From positions 1 to 10,817 of the forward strand of contig JAITJK010000127.1 in assembly GCA_031278935.1 (NCBI GenBank): a DNA stretch of 10,817 bases. The letters are read 5' to 3'. Both the position numbers and the translations under genes were made by a program. Positions within the stretch are counted from its first letter, which is position 1. Each line of letters opens with the position of its first letter. The stretch comes from Spirochaetaceae bacterium (GTDB lineage Bacteria > Spirochaetota > Spirochaetia > Treponematales > Breznakiellaceae). Under the pieces are notes generated by a model that had not been told where the DNA came from, did no database searches, and saw nothing but the letters and a program-made list of their open reading frames with translations. Positions 1 through 6,784 of this stretch are shown piece by piece.

Positions 1-2654
1 CGCGCCAAACCTCACCCATCCTCCCCAAGCCTATCCCTAATCCCCACACGCGCGGATTACCCGGGCAACCCCCCCCGGGCGGGCCGGGTTATGGGATTAT
101 CCTAGATAATACCTATAAAATCGTCCTTCATGGCCGGGAACCTCAATGGCAGGAGCAATCCTTTCCCTCTATAAGTCCAGAATATGAGCGGCTTACCCGG
201 ATTCTTGTCCAAGAGGATACCATATCCGGCATAGAATTCACCAACAGCGCCGGGGTAAAGAGTATTGTCTTCTTTAGAAAACTCTTTAATAACTGGCATA
301 TCGGCTTAATAAACGCCTCAAGCAGTTATTACCGTCCGGTATACCAAATGGCTATGCTCCTTTCGGCCCTGGGTACGGTGCTGACGCTGATTTTATGCTA
401 TTTTCTTCTGCGCTTATATACCGATAAAATCAGCGCAGATGAAAAAAACAGGAGCAAGTCTAATTTCCTCGCCAAAATGAGCCATGAAATCCGCACCCCT
501 ATGAACGCCATCATGGGTATGGCGGAACTTATCCTGCGGGAACCTCTTCCACCGGAAGCATACGACCATGCCCTAAGCATCAAGCAGGCCAGCACCAATC
601 TGCTTTCCATCATCAACGACATCCTGGACTTTTCCAAGATCGAATCCGGCAAAATGGAGTTAAGTGAGAGTCCCTATTTTTTGTCCTCCGTGATTAACGA
701 TATTGTAACGATTATCCGTATGCGCCTCACCGAAAAGCCCGTGGCCCTCTTGGTCTGTATTGACGCGAAGTTGCCCAATAAGCTCTCCGGGGATGAGGTG
801 CGTCTCCGGCAGATTATCGTGAATGTGTTGAATAACGCGGTGAAATATACCGAACAGGGCTCCATTACCCTGGGGATAACCGGAACGGTCCAGAAAAGCA
901 ACTGGGTACAGCTTACGATTGGGGTGGAAGACACTGGGGTGGGTATCAAAAAAGAAAATTTCAACCGGATTTTTGGCGATTTTGTGCAGTTTGATAAAGA
1001 ACGGAACCGTAATATCGAGGGAACCGGTTTGGGCCTGGCCATCACCAGAAGCCTGTGCCAGGCCATGGGTGGGGAGATTACCTTTACCAGTGAATACGGC
1101 CGGGGCAGCGCCTTCACTATCCGTATATCCCAGCGCATCTTGGGGTCTGACCCTCTGGCGGTAGTTGAAAACCCCGAACAAAAGCCGGTTCTTATCTACG
1201 GATTCGATCCTGCAGTCGCGTCCATCCTGGAGAGCCTTGAGAACCTGGGCGTAGCGGGTGCGGTGGCGCGGACCCAGACGGATTTCTGCGCTGCCCTGAC
1301 CAAACAGGCCTATCCCTTCATCTTTGTGTCCCAGGCCTTGTACACCGAGGCTAAACCGGTCATCAAGGAGCTGGGGGCGGAGGCTAAGGTGGTGACGCTG
1401 ATAGAATACGGCGCGGAACTGAACGACGCGGAAGTTTCCACCTTAACCTTACCGGCCCATGCCATTAGCATCGCGGAGGTCCTGAACCACGAGGAACGTA
1501 ACCGCGGCACCGCAGGAGATCCCCGGGAACGGGGGGTACGGTTTATTGCGCCCAAAGCCCGGATCCTCTTGGTGGACGACATTGTTACCAATCTGAAAGT
1601 GGCCAAGGGTCTTATGGCGCCCTATAAGATGCAGGTAGATATCTGCACAAGCGGCGCCGAGGCGGTACGGCTCGTACAGACCAATACCTATGATATGATA
1701 TTTATGGATCACATGATGCCAGGTATGGATGGTCTTGAAGCCACCCATAGTATTCGGAACCTGGAAGGCCGAGGAACCTACTATAAAACGTTGCCTATCA
1801 TCGCCTTAACTGCCAACGCGGTATCGGGGGTGCGGGAAATGTTTTTACAAAACCGTATGGATGATTTTCTCTCTAAGCCGATTGAGCTCGCTCGGTTGAA
1901 CAGTATCTTACAAAAATGGATCCCTGAGGCAAAACGGGAAAAATACCAAGACCTTACCAAGGAGGGGCTTCTCATAGACCAGACGGATCCAGTTCCGGCA
2001 CGGCAGCCCCCTCCGGAAATCCATGCGGTAGCGCCGTTGCCGCAGATTGAGGGGGTGGACGTGAACCAAGGCATAGGCATGATCGGCGGTTCCCTAGATA
2101 CCTATATGGATATCTTGGAGATCTTCTGGATCGAAAGCACGGAGAAACTTAGGCAGTTGTCCGCCGCCCTAACTGCGGGGGACCTGGGCTTGTATACCAC
2201 GTACGTCCATGCGGTGAAGAGCACGGCGGCTACTATTGGGGCGCGGGGCCTCTCGGAGCAGGCCAAGGCCCTGGAAGAAGCGGGACGATCCGGGGATCAG
2301 GCCGCTATCGTTCAAGGCCAGGGTGCGTTCTTTGCGGACTTTAGCGCCTTGTTGGACCGGGTCCACGCGGCCTTAGAAGCCCAGGGACGGATGCGGCTTG
2401 CTTCCTCGGAAAGCGGTCAAGTGGGAGGGGACCTGGATGCATTGCGGCGGCAACTGAGGGATTTGAGGGTCGCCTTGGATAACATGGATGTAGGAAAGGC
2501 TGATGAAGGCATAAGCCGACTACGAAAGGAGTCTTGGGGAGACGGAGTAACCCACACGCTTGAGGAGATAGGCCGGCATATCCTCTTGTCCGATTATGAT
2601 CAGGCCATAGCGTCCATTGACGCACTGTTATCCGACGAAACCGCGGACATATAA
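1..2654 (+). CDS. Hybrid sensor histidine kinase (HisKA-HATPase-pseudoREC-REC-Hpt), N-terminus cut by window edge
   Basis: The frame is open from base 3 to the TAA at 2652-2654, giving 883 visible residues (numbered from base 3). The ATG at 348 is probably internal: it lies at the start of a membrane segment (about 116-139), and the preceding residues (GYGIILDN, then NNWHIGLINAS) resemble the end of an extracytoplasmic Cache-type sensor. Then follow HisKA with phospho-accepting His161 (MSHEIRTP), and an HATPase domain with N-box (about 274-278), G1 box at Asp310 (DTGVG) and G2 box at 340-346 (GTGLGLA). Next are a degenerate receiver-like stretch (about 394-500), an intact REC (about 523-655; LLVDD, phospho-accepting Asp569 in FMDHMMPGMDG, Lys in LSKP), an Hpt domain with His736 (HAVKSTA), and a helical C-terminal tail. 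Membrane-bound kinase with a built-in phosphorelay. The next gene starts 15 bases downstream with its own AAGGAG, so the two are likely one operon. Its signal is unknown. The first ~90 bases translate to proline-rich, unfamily-like sequence. Confidence 0.93.
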   Translation, partial: RQTSPILPKPIPNPHTRGLPGQPPPGGPGYGIILDNTYKIVLHGREPQWQEQSFPSISPEYERLTRILVQEDTISGIEFTNSAGVKSIVFFRKLFNNWHIGLINASSSYYRPVYQMAMLLSALGTVLTLILCYFLLRLYTDKISADEKNRSKSNFLAKMSHEIRTPMNAIMGMAELILREPLPPEAYDHALSIKQASTNLLSIINDILDFSKIESGKMELSESPYFLSSVINDIVTIIRMRLTEKPVALLVCIDAKLPNKLSGDEVRLRQIIVNVLNNAVKYTEQGSITLGITGTVQKSNWVQLTIGVEDTGVGIKKENFNRIFGDFVQFDKERNRNIEGTGLGLAITRSLCQAMGGEITFTSEYGRGSAFTIRISQRILGSDPLAVVENPEQKPVLIYGFDPAVASILESLENLGVAGAVARTQTDFCAALTKQAYPFIFVSQALYTEAKPVIKELGAEAKVVTLIEYGAELNDAEVSTLTLPAHAISIAEVLNHEERNRGTAGDPRERGVRFIAPKARILLVDDIVTNLKVAKGLMAPYKMQVDICTSGAEAVRLVQTNTYDMIFMDHMMPGMDGLEATHSIRNLEGRGTYYKTLPIIALTANAVSGVREMFLQNRMDDFLSKPIELARLNSILQKWIPEAKREKYQDLTKEGLLIDQTDPVPARQPPPEIHAVAPLPQIEGVDVNQGIGMIGGSLDTYMDILEIFWIESTEKLRQLSAALTAGDLGLYTTYVHAVKSTAATIGARGLSEQAKALEEAGRSGDQAAIVQGQGAFFADFSALLDRVHAALEAQGRMRLASSESGQVGGDLDALRRQLRDLRVALDNMDVGKADEGISRLRKESWGDGVTHTLEEIGRHILLSDYDQAIASIDALLSDETADI

Positions 2655-2669
2655 AAGGAGAAGCAAGGG

Positions 2670-3749
2670 ATGGGAACGGAAGCACGCAAAAAAATTATGC
2701 TGGTGGATGACAACATTACCAATTTGGTGGTGGGAAAAAACGCTCTAAGCAACCAATACGATGTGTTTACCCTACCTTCCGGGGAAAAGCTGTTTAAGCT
2801 CCTTGAGAAGGTCATCCCCGACATGATCCTTCTGGATGTAGAGATGCCCGATATGAACGGCTATGAGGTTATCCAAATTCTCAAGAAACAAGAACATCTG
2901 GCCCACATTCCGGTTATTTTTTTGACCGCCAAAAGCGACGATGGCAGCGAGCTGCAGGGCTTATCTCTGGGGGCCATTGATTATATCATAAAGCCTTTTT
3001 CTCCAGCCCTGTTAGGTAAACGGATTGAGGTTCATCTTTTGGTAGAGTCCCAACGAAAGGAACTGGAATCCTACAATACCAATCTCAAGCAGATGGTTCG
3101 GGACAAGACCCAGGAAGTGGTGGGTCTACAGAACGCTATTTTGCAAACCGTGGCGGAGCTGGTTGAATCCCGGGACGCCATTACCGGTGGTCATATTGAA
3201 CGGACCCGGGCCTATCTCAAGATTTTGATCCGAGCCATGAAACGCTACGGGGTATATCAGGAAGCAATCAGTTCCTGGGACGAGGAGATATTTTTGCAGT
3301 CTTCCCAGCTGCATGATGTGGGTAAAATTGCCATTAAAGACAGCATCCTTTTTAAGCAGGGCAAGCTCACGGACGAAGAGTTTGAAGAGATGAAGAAGCA
3401 CACTACTTTTGGGGTACAGGTTATTGAAAAAATCGGAGAGAGCACCTCGGAAAAGGCGTTTCTTGAACATGCCAAGATCATGGCCGGAACCCATCACGAA
3501 AAGTGGAACGGCTCAGGCTATCCCAAGGGGCTTCGGGGCGTGGACATTCCCCTGCAAGGACGGCTCATGGCGATTGTGGATGTATACGACGCCTTGCTTT
3601 CAGTCCGGCCCTACAAAAAGGCCCTGACCCAGGCGGAAGCGGTAGCCATTATTGCAAAGGAAAGTAACGGGCATTTTGATCCCGCCATTGCCCAGGTCTT
3701 CCTTGCCACCGTCCAAGACTTCACCCCACCTCCTGTTGTGGAGTCATAG
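2670..3749 (+). CDS. Two-component response regulator with HD-GYP output domain (putative c-di-GMP phosphodiesterase)
   Basis: 359 residues. REC domain (about 8-122): acidic pair Asp13-Asp14, phospho-accepting Asp56 (ILLDVEMP), Thr86 and Lys108 (KP), all present. A predicted coiled linker (about 126-155) leads to an HD-GYP domain (about 157-350). Its signature residues look intact: Glu166 and His175 (ESRDAITGGH), His215-Asp216 (LHDVGK), His244, His275-His276, GYP at 283-285, and Asp304/Asp307. HD-GYP proteins of the RpfG type hydrolyse cyclic di-GMP to pGpG or GMP at a metal centre, and phosphorylation of REC usually controls that activity. Start chosen for the AAGGAG at 2655-2660, 9 bases before the ATG and directly after the kinase stop codon. 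The neighbouring kinase carries REC and Hpt domains, so this regulator is its natural phosphate acceptor (inference). No clear intrinsic terminator is visible just after the stop. Confidence 0.95.
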   Translation: MGTEARKKIMLVDDNITNLVVGKNALSNQYDVFTLPSGEKLFKLLEKVIPDMILLDVEMPDMNGYEVIQILKKQEHLAHIPVIFLTAKSDDGSELQGLSLGAIDYIIKPFSPALLGKRIEVHLLVESQRKELESYNTNLKQMVRDKTQEVVGLQNAILQTVAELVESRDAITGGHIERTRAYLKILIRAMKRYGVYQEAISSWDEEIFLQSSQLHDVGKIAIKDSILFKQGKLTDEEFEEMKKHTTFGVQVIEKIGESTSEKAFLEHAKIMAGTHHEKWNGSGYPKGLRGVDIPLQGRLMAIVDVYDALLSVRPYKKALTQAEAVAIIAKESNGHFDPAIAQVFLATVQDFTPPPVVES

Positions 3750-4156
3750 CCCCTGATGGGCCGCGTGGTTAGGGAGTGAGGTGTGTCTTGCTTTGGGTTT
3801 CTGCTGTTCAGCCCCGGTACGCTCACCGAAACCGACGACGGCGATTCGATGAAATTGCAGTTTGAAAACCTTTACCACAGGGGGCATTAAGCCTGCCTCT
3901 CAGTCCCAATATGCCACAGGACAAATAGTTGACGATCTATTGAGAAAGGTGTATTCTTACTTAGTAAAGTGAGTAGAGGAAACCAGTTGAGTATTTCTCG
4001 AAACCAGGAAAGGTGTACAATAACATACATTGTCAACGCTTTTTCCAGGCAAGCCAGGAGGATAACTGCTGATGGACTTCATGGCTACAGACTATACCAA
4101 TTATGTTTACACCCCCCAAAAAAACGTTTTACCATCATATTCACTAGGAGGAAGCT
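3750..4156. other. 407-base intergenic region between the response regulator and the chemoreceptor
   Basis: No protein of recognisable family is encoded here. It contains a sigma70-like promoter (3929-3957), a perfect 8-base direct repeat GAAACCAG at 3979-3986 and 4000-4007 (21 bases apart), a weak dyad ACAAT/ATTGT at 4017-4033, and a 38-codon ORF (4072-4188) with its own AGGAGG. Another ORF of 35 codons (GTG 3783 to TAA 3890) is possible but resembles nothing I know. Confidence 0.6.
3929..3957 (+). promoter_or_regulatory. Predicted sigma70-type promoter for the chemoreceptor gene
   Basis: TTGACG (3929-3934), a 17-base spacer, then TATTCT (3952-3957). The -35 matches consensus in five of six positions and the spacing is ideal. 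Transcription would start near 3964, leaving a leader of about 190 bases before the chemoreceptor start at 4157. That leader includes the small ORF at 4072. No FliA-type motility promoter was found as an alternative. Confidence 0.5.
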
Positions 4157-4188
4157 ATGACGATAGAGAAACGTATTGTTATTCTTAA
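4072..4188 (+). CDS. Possible 38-residue leader ORF overlapping the chemoreceptor start
   Basis: ATG at 4072 lies 10 bases after a perfect AGGAGG (4056-4061). The ORF runs 38 codons to TAA at 4186-4188 in a different frame from the chemoreceptor, so it overlaps the first 32 bases of that gene. The peptide is Tyr-rich (7 of 38 residues) and has no membrane segment or family I recognise. If translated, it could affect ribosome loading at 4157, whose AGGAGG (4146-4151) lies inside it. The strong ribosome site is the main support. It may equally be a chance ORF or the relic of an older start region. Confidence 0.25.
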   Translation: MDFMATDYTNYVYTPQKNVLPSYSLGGSYDDRETYCYS

Positions 4189-6238
4189 TGGTCTTGTGGT
4201 ATTGGTCGTTTCCCTCAGTTTGGGAATCCTCGCGGTGAGCATCGCCACTGGCGTCGTGCGCCGGGATGCTGAGGCATCTATGCTCAATCAGTCGGTAATC
4301 GCCGCAAATCTCGTGGCCGAGACTATCCGCGCCCGGATTGACGTCCTACAGGGACTGGCAGACCGGGATGCCGTGCGTTCCATGGACTTTGAAACCCAGA
4401 GAGAGTCACTGATAAACGAAATCGATCGTACCGGTGTGGACGACTTCGCTATTGTGCATCCCGACGGAATAGCGTCGCATCTGAAAGGGGGTCAGACCCC
4501 GGATCTCTCCACCCGGGAATATGTGCAGCGGGGCCTTCGGGGAGAGAAGGCGGTTTCCGACATCATCGCAAGCAGCACGGGGATGATAGTGACCCCCTAT
4601 CCCGTGATTAACTACATGGTTCCCATCACGGTGGACGGCACACCGGTGGGCGGCCTGCTTGCCCGGAACGACGCGACCCGGTTCAGCGACATTGTAAAGG
4701 CCGTAGGAAATCTGAACGGCGGCTTGGCCTATTTGATTAACCTTAAGGGCATTATCATCGCTCACCCTGATAAAGACCTGGTGATGAAGTCCTTTTCCGC
4801 CCAGGAAGCGGCTAAAACCGATTCCCGTTATACGACCAGTGCGGAAGCCATAGCGGTCATCCTCAGCCAAAAACGCGGTTCTATGCTGCATGACATAGAA
4901 GGACAGAATATGCTTATCGGCTTTTGTCCCGTACCGGGCTTTGATATGATCCTGGTTTCCATGGTGGAGGAGCGGGCAACCCTCCACGAGCTTTATATGA
5001 TGCGAAACCTGATGTTTATCGGGGTTGGCGTTTTTATGCTGCTGGGGATCCTGGCGGCCTTGCTTATCGCCCGATCCATCGCCAAGCCCATCCTCAGTAT
5101 GTTCCATACCTTTGAATATATCTCCCAGGGGGATTTAACGAAAAGGATCGACATTCGCTCAAAGGATGAAATCGGCAGTATGGCCCGCCATTTTAACCTA
5201 ACTATAGAAAACGTCAGTACTATGATGTTCTCGATCAAAGACCAGTCCTCAAGCCTTCAGAAGATTGGCATGGAACTATCTGCCATTATGACCGAAACCG
5301 CCAAGGCGATCAACCAGATAGCCGCCACCATTCATATTATTTCAGACCAGACGAACACCCAAAACGACAATATCGCTGATACCAACGAAACCGTGGAACA
5401 GATCATCGAGAACCTCTACCACCTAAACAAGCAGCTGGAAGATCAGAGTGTCAAGGTCGTAAAGTCGTCCGCGGCCATTGAGGAGATGCTGACGAATATC
5501 CAGTCCATTACCGAAACCCTGGTGAAAAACGCGGACAATGTTAAAGCGTTGACCGAAGCCTCGGAAATGGGCCGATCGGGCCTTCAGACGGTGGTTTCGG
5601 ATATTCAGGATATTGCCCGGGAATCCGAAGGGCTTTTGGAGATCAACGCCGTCATGGAAAATATCGCGAGCCAAACCAATCTTCTTTCCATGAACGCCGC
5701 CATTGAAGCGGCTCACGCCGGGGAAGCGGGCAAGGGCTTTGCCGTAGTGGCTAGTGAAATCCGTAAGCTCGCGGAGAATTCTAGTCAGCAGTCTAAAACT
5801 ATCGGTACAGTTCTCAAAAAGATCAAGGAGTCCATTGATAAAATTACCCTTTCTACCCACAACGTGTTGAATCGCTTCGAGGCCGTTGACCGAGGCGTGA
5901 AAAGCGTATCCGAAGAGGAGGCCAAGATCCGCAGCGCTATGGAGGAACAGGGCGCTGGGAATAAGCATATCCTTGAGCTGGTGAGCGAGATGAACGACAG
6001 CGCCCTACAGGTAAAGAGCGAATCGGAGCTTATGTTGCTGGGCTGCCAGGAGGTTATCGAGAAGAGCCAGAATCTGGAACGGGTAACCAAGGACATTACC
6101 AAAAGCATGAACGAAATGGCCGCTGGGGCGGAGCAAATTACCGTCACGGTAAAACGGGTGAATGCCATCAGCCAGGAAACCAAAGAAGACATCCAGGTCC
6201 TGGTCAACGAAGTGTCCAAGTTCAAAGTAGCCCCCTAA
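4157..6238 (+). CDS. Methyl-accepting chemotaxis protein (Cache sensor, HAMP, MCP signalling domain)
   Basis: 693 residues. An N-terminal membrane helix (about 8-32) is followed by an extracytoplasmic region (about 37-275) with features of a double Cache ligand-binding domain (STREYVQRGLRGE, later LINLKGIIIAHPD). A second membrane helix (about 284-304) leads into HAMP (about 305-357; SIAKPI, then KDEIGSM) and a long cytoplasmic coiled coil. The hairpin tip is at about 499-545, with the conserved MNAAIEAAHAGEAGKGFAVV block that contacts CheA and CheW. The protein ends KFKVAP, so it has no CheR/CheB-tethering pentapeptide of the NWETF kind. The start is fixed by AGGAGG at 4146-4151, five bases before the ATG. 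It senses a small molecule in the periplasm and controls CheA; the ligand cannot be read from sequence, though Cache receptors often bind amino or organic acids. A hairpin terminator follows at 6281-6322. Confidence 0.96.
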   Translation: MTIEKRIVILNGLVVLVVSLSLGILAVSIATGVVRRDAEASMLNQSVIAANLVAETIRARIDVLQGLADRDAVRSMDFETQRESLINEIDRTGVDDFAIVHPDGIASHLKGGQTPDLSTREYVQRGLRGEKAVSDIIASSTGMIVTPYPVINYMVPITVDGTPVGGLLARNDATRFSDIVKAVGNLNGGLAYLINLKGIIIAHPDKDLVMKSFSAQEAAKTDSRYTTSAEAIAVILSQKRGSMLHDIEGQNMLIGFCPVPGFDMILVSMVEERATLHELYMMRNLMFIGVGVFMLLGILAALLIARSIAKPILSMFHTFEYISQGDLTKRIDIRSKDEIGSMARHFNLTIENVSTMMFSIKDQSSSLQKIGMELSAIMTETAKAINQIAATIHIISDQTNTQNDNIADTNETVEQIIENLYHLNKQLEDQSVKVVKSSAAIEEMLTNIQSITETLVKNADNVKALTEASEMGRSGLQTVVSDIQDIARESEGLLEINAVMENIASQTNLLSMNAAIEAAHAGEAGKGFAVVASEIRKLAENSSQQSKTIGTVLKKIKESIDKITLSTHNVLNRFEAVDRGVKSVSEEEAKIRSAMEEQGAGNKHILELVSEMNDSALQVKSESELMLLGCQEVIEKSQNLERVTKDITKSMNEMAAGAEQITVTVKRVNAISQETKEDIQVLVNEVSKFKVAP

Positions 6239-6600
6239 GCCACCTAGGGTAGTGGCGAAGTATCGGCTTGATGACTGGAACCTCGAAAAACAAGGCCTGG
6301 AATCGGGCCCTGTTTTTTGAGGCGAATCTGGTCGGGATAGGCTATTCTGTGCTTGGCGCCTGCCCTAGCTAGGCTGGGGCGGTACCCTGCCTCTCATCAA
6401 CTACGTAGCCCGTGCAGCGTAATGTCCACGCGATAAAGAAGTCAGCCAGGGCTTCATATTTGTCCGATTTTGAATTGTCCACAAAAAATAGCACTAATCT
6501 TATACTACTTCATCATCTGCATCCCTTGTCGCTAGACCCTCCTTTACGGAATAACCGTTTTGAAAACACGCAGCCGCAAATACGACTCTACGGCAGGTGG
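6239..6600. other. Non-coding stretch between the chemoreceptor and the tRNA promoter
   Basis: It holds the chemoreceptor terminator (6281-6322) and otherwise nothing I can name. A GTG-started 80-codon ORF (6412-6654) crosses the tRNA promoter and has no family character, so it is not called. A GC-rich stretch near 6355-6385 could fold locally but has no U-tract. Confidence 0.5.
6281..6322 (+). terminator. Intrinsic terminator after the chemoreceptor gene
   Basis: The arms 6281-6297 and 6306-6322 form a 17-base-pair stem with one G-U pair and one A-C mismatch around an 8-base loop. The core (CAAGGCC with GGCCCTG) is followed on the plus strand by six T (6313-6318), which pair with the A-tract of the 5' arm. 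The A-tract/T-tract symmetry means it could work in both directions. It begins 42 bases after the chemoreceptor stop. Confidence 0.8.
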
Positions 6601-6629
6601 TTGACCAAGAGGGGAGAAGGTAGTATATT
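6601..6629 (+). promoter_or_regulatory. Promoter of the tRNA-Pro gene
   Basis: TTGACC (6601-6606), a 17-base spacer, then TATATT (6624-6629): near-consensus sigma70 elements with ideal spacing. Transcription would start near 6636, giving a leader of about 20 bases before the mature tRNA 5' end. Half of that leader lies in the inverted repeat that extends the acceptor stem. Confidence 0.8.
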
Positions 6630-6646
6630 AAATCTACTTAGGTTAG

Positions 6647-6739
6647 AGCCTTGAGTCGGGCAATAGCGCAGTTGGTTAGCGTACAAGTCTGGGGGACTTG
6701 GGGTCCCCGGTTCAAATCCGGGTTGCCCGACTCAAGGCT
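6647..6739 (+). repeat. 17-base perfect inverted repeat that extends the tRNA acceptor stem
   Basis: The left arm AGCCTTGAGTCGGGCAA (6647-6663) is the exact reverse complement of 6723-6739. The inner seven pairs are the tRNA acceptor stem. The outer ten pair the 5' leader (6647-6656) with the discriminator base and 3' trailer (6730-6739), all Watson-Crick. In the precursor, the discriminator A6730 would be paired to U6656. Confidence 0.9.
6657..6730 (+). tRNA. tRNA-Pro (anticodon GGG)
   Basis: A complete 74-base cloverleaf. Acceptor CGGGCAA (6657-6663) pairs with TTGCCCG (6723-6729), with discriminator A at 6730. The D stem is GCGC/GCGT, and the anticodon stem is CAAGT/ACTTG around the 7-base loop CTGGGGG, giving anticodon GGG with G37. 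The variable loop is GGGTC, and the T arm is CCCGG/CCGGG around TTCAAAT. The C1-G72 pair with A73 and the G-rich anticodon with G37 are hallmarks of bacterial proline tRNA. It would read CCC and CCU codons. CCA is not encoded (CTC follows), so the tail must be added by tRNA nucleotidyltransferase. It has its own promoter (6601-6629) and terminator (6749-6784), so it is a single-gene transcript. Confidence 0.97.
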
Positions 6740-6748
6740 TTAGCGGAA

Positions 6749-6784
6749 ACGCCCCTTCGTACCCCAAGAAGGGGCGTCTTTTTT
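6749..6784 (+). terminator. Intrinsic terminator of the tRNA-Pro transcript
   Basis: A perfect 10-base-pair stem (ACGCCCCTTC at 6749-6758 with 6768-6777), a 9-base loop, then C and six T (6779-6784). It lies 18 bases after the tRNA. Its T-tract overlaps the stop codon of the convergent minus-strand gene (TAA, 6785-6783). Read on the minus strand the hairpin is followed by only three T, so it would be a weaker terminator in that direction. Confidence 0.9.

Noticed and set aside
660..1181. 173-codon minus-strand ORF inside the kinase
   Set aside because: Antisense to the conserved HATPase domain; no recognisable protein.
3783..3890. 35-codon GTG ORF after the HD-GYP gene
   Set aside because: Weak ribosome site (AGGGAG) and unknown product; too short to support on its own.
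3965..3991. FliA (sigma28) promoter for the chemoreceptor, suggested by TAAAGT at 3965
   Set aside because: The matching -10 (GCCGATAA-like) is absent at the required spacing.
3969..4160. 63-codon GTG-started ORF ending in an ATGA overlap with the chemoreceptor start
   Set aside because: No good ribosome site, basic low-information translation, and it competes with the better-supported ORF at 4072.
4406..5107. 233-codon minus-strand ORF inside the chemoreceptor gene
   Set aside because: Antisense shadow of the Cache domain; low-complexity His/Gly-rich composition and no ribosome site or family match that I can see.
6412..6654. 80-codon GTG-started ORF before the tRNA
   Set aside because: It runs through the tRNA promoter and into the tRNA leader, and shows no protein-like conservation signals.
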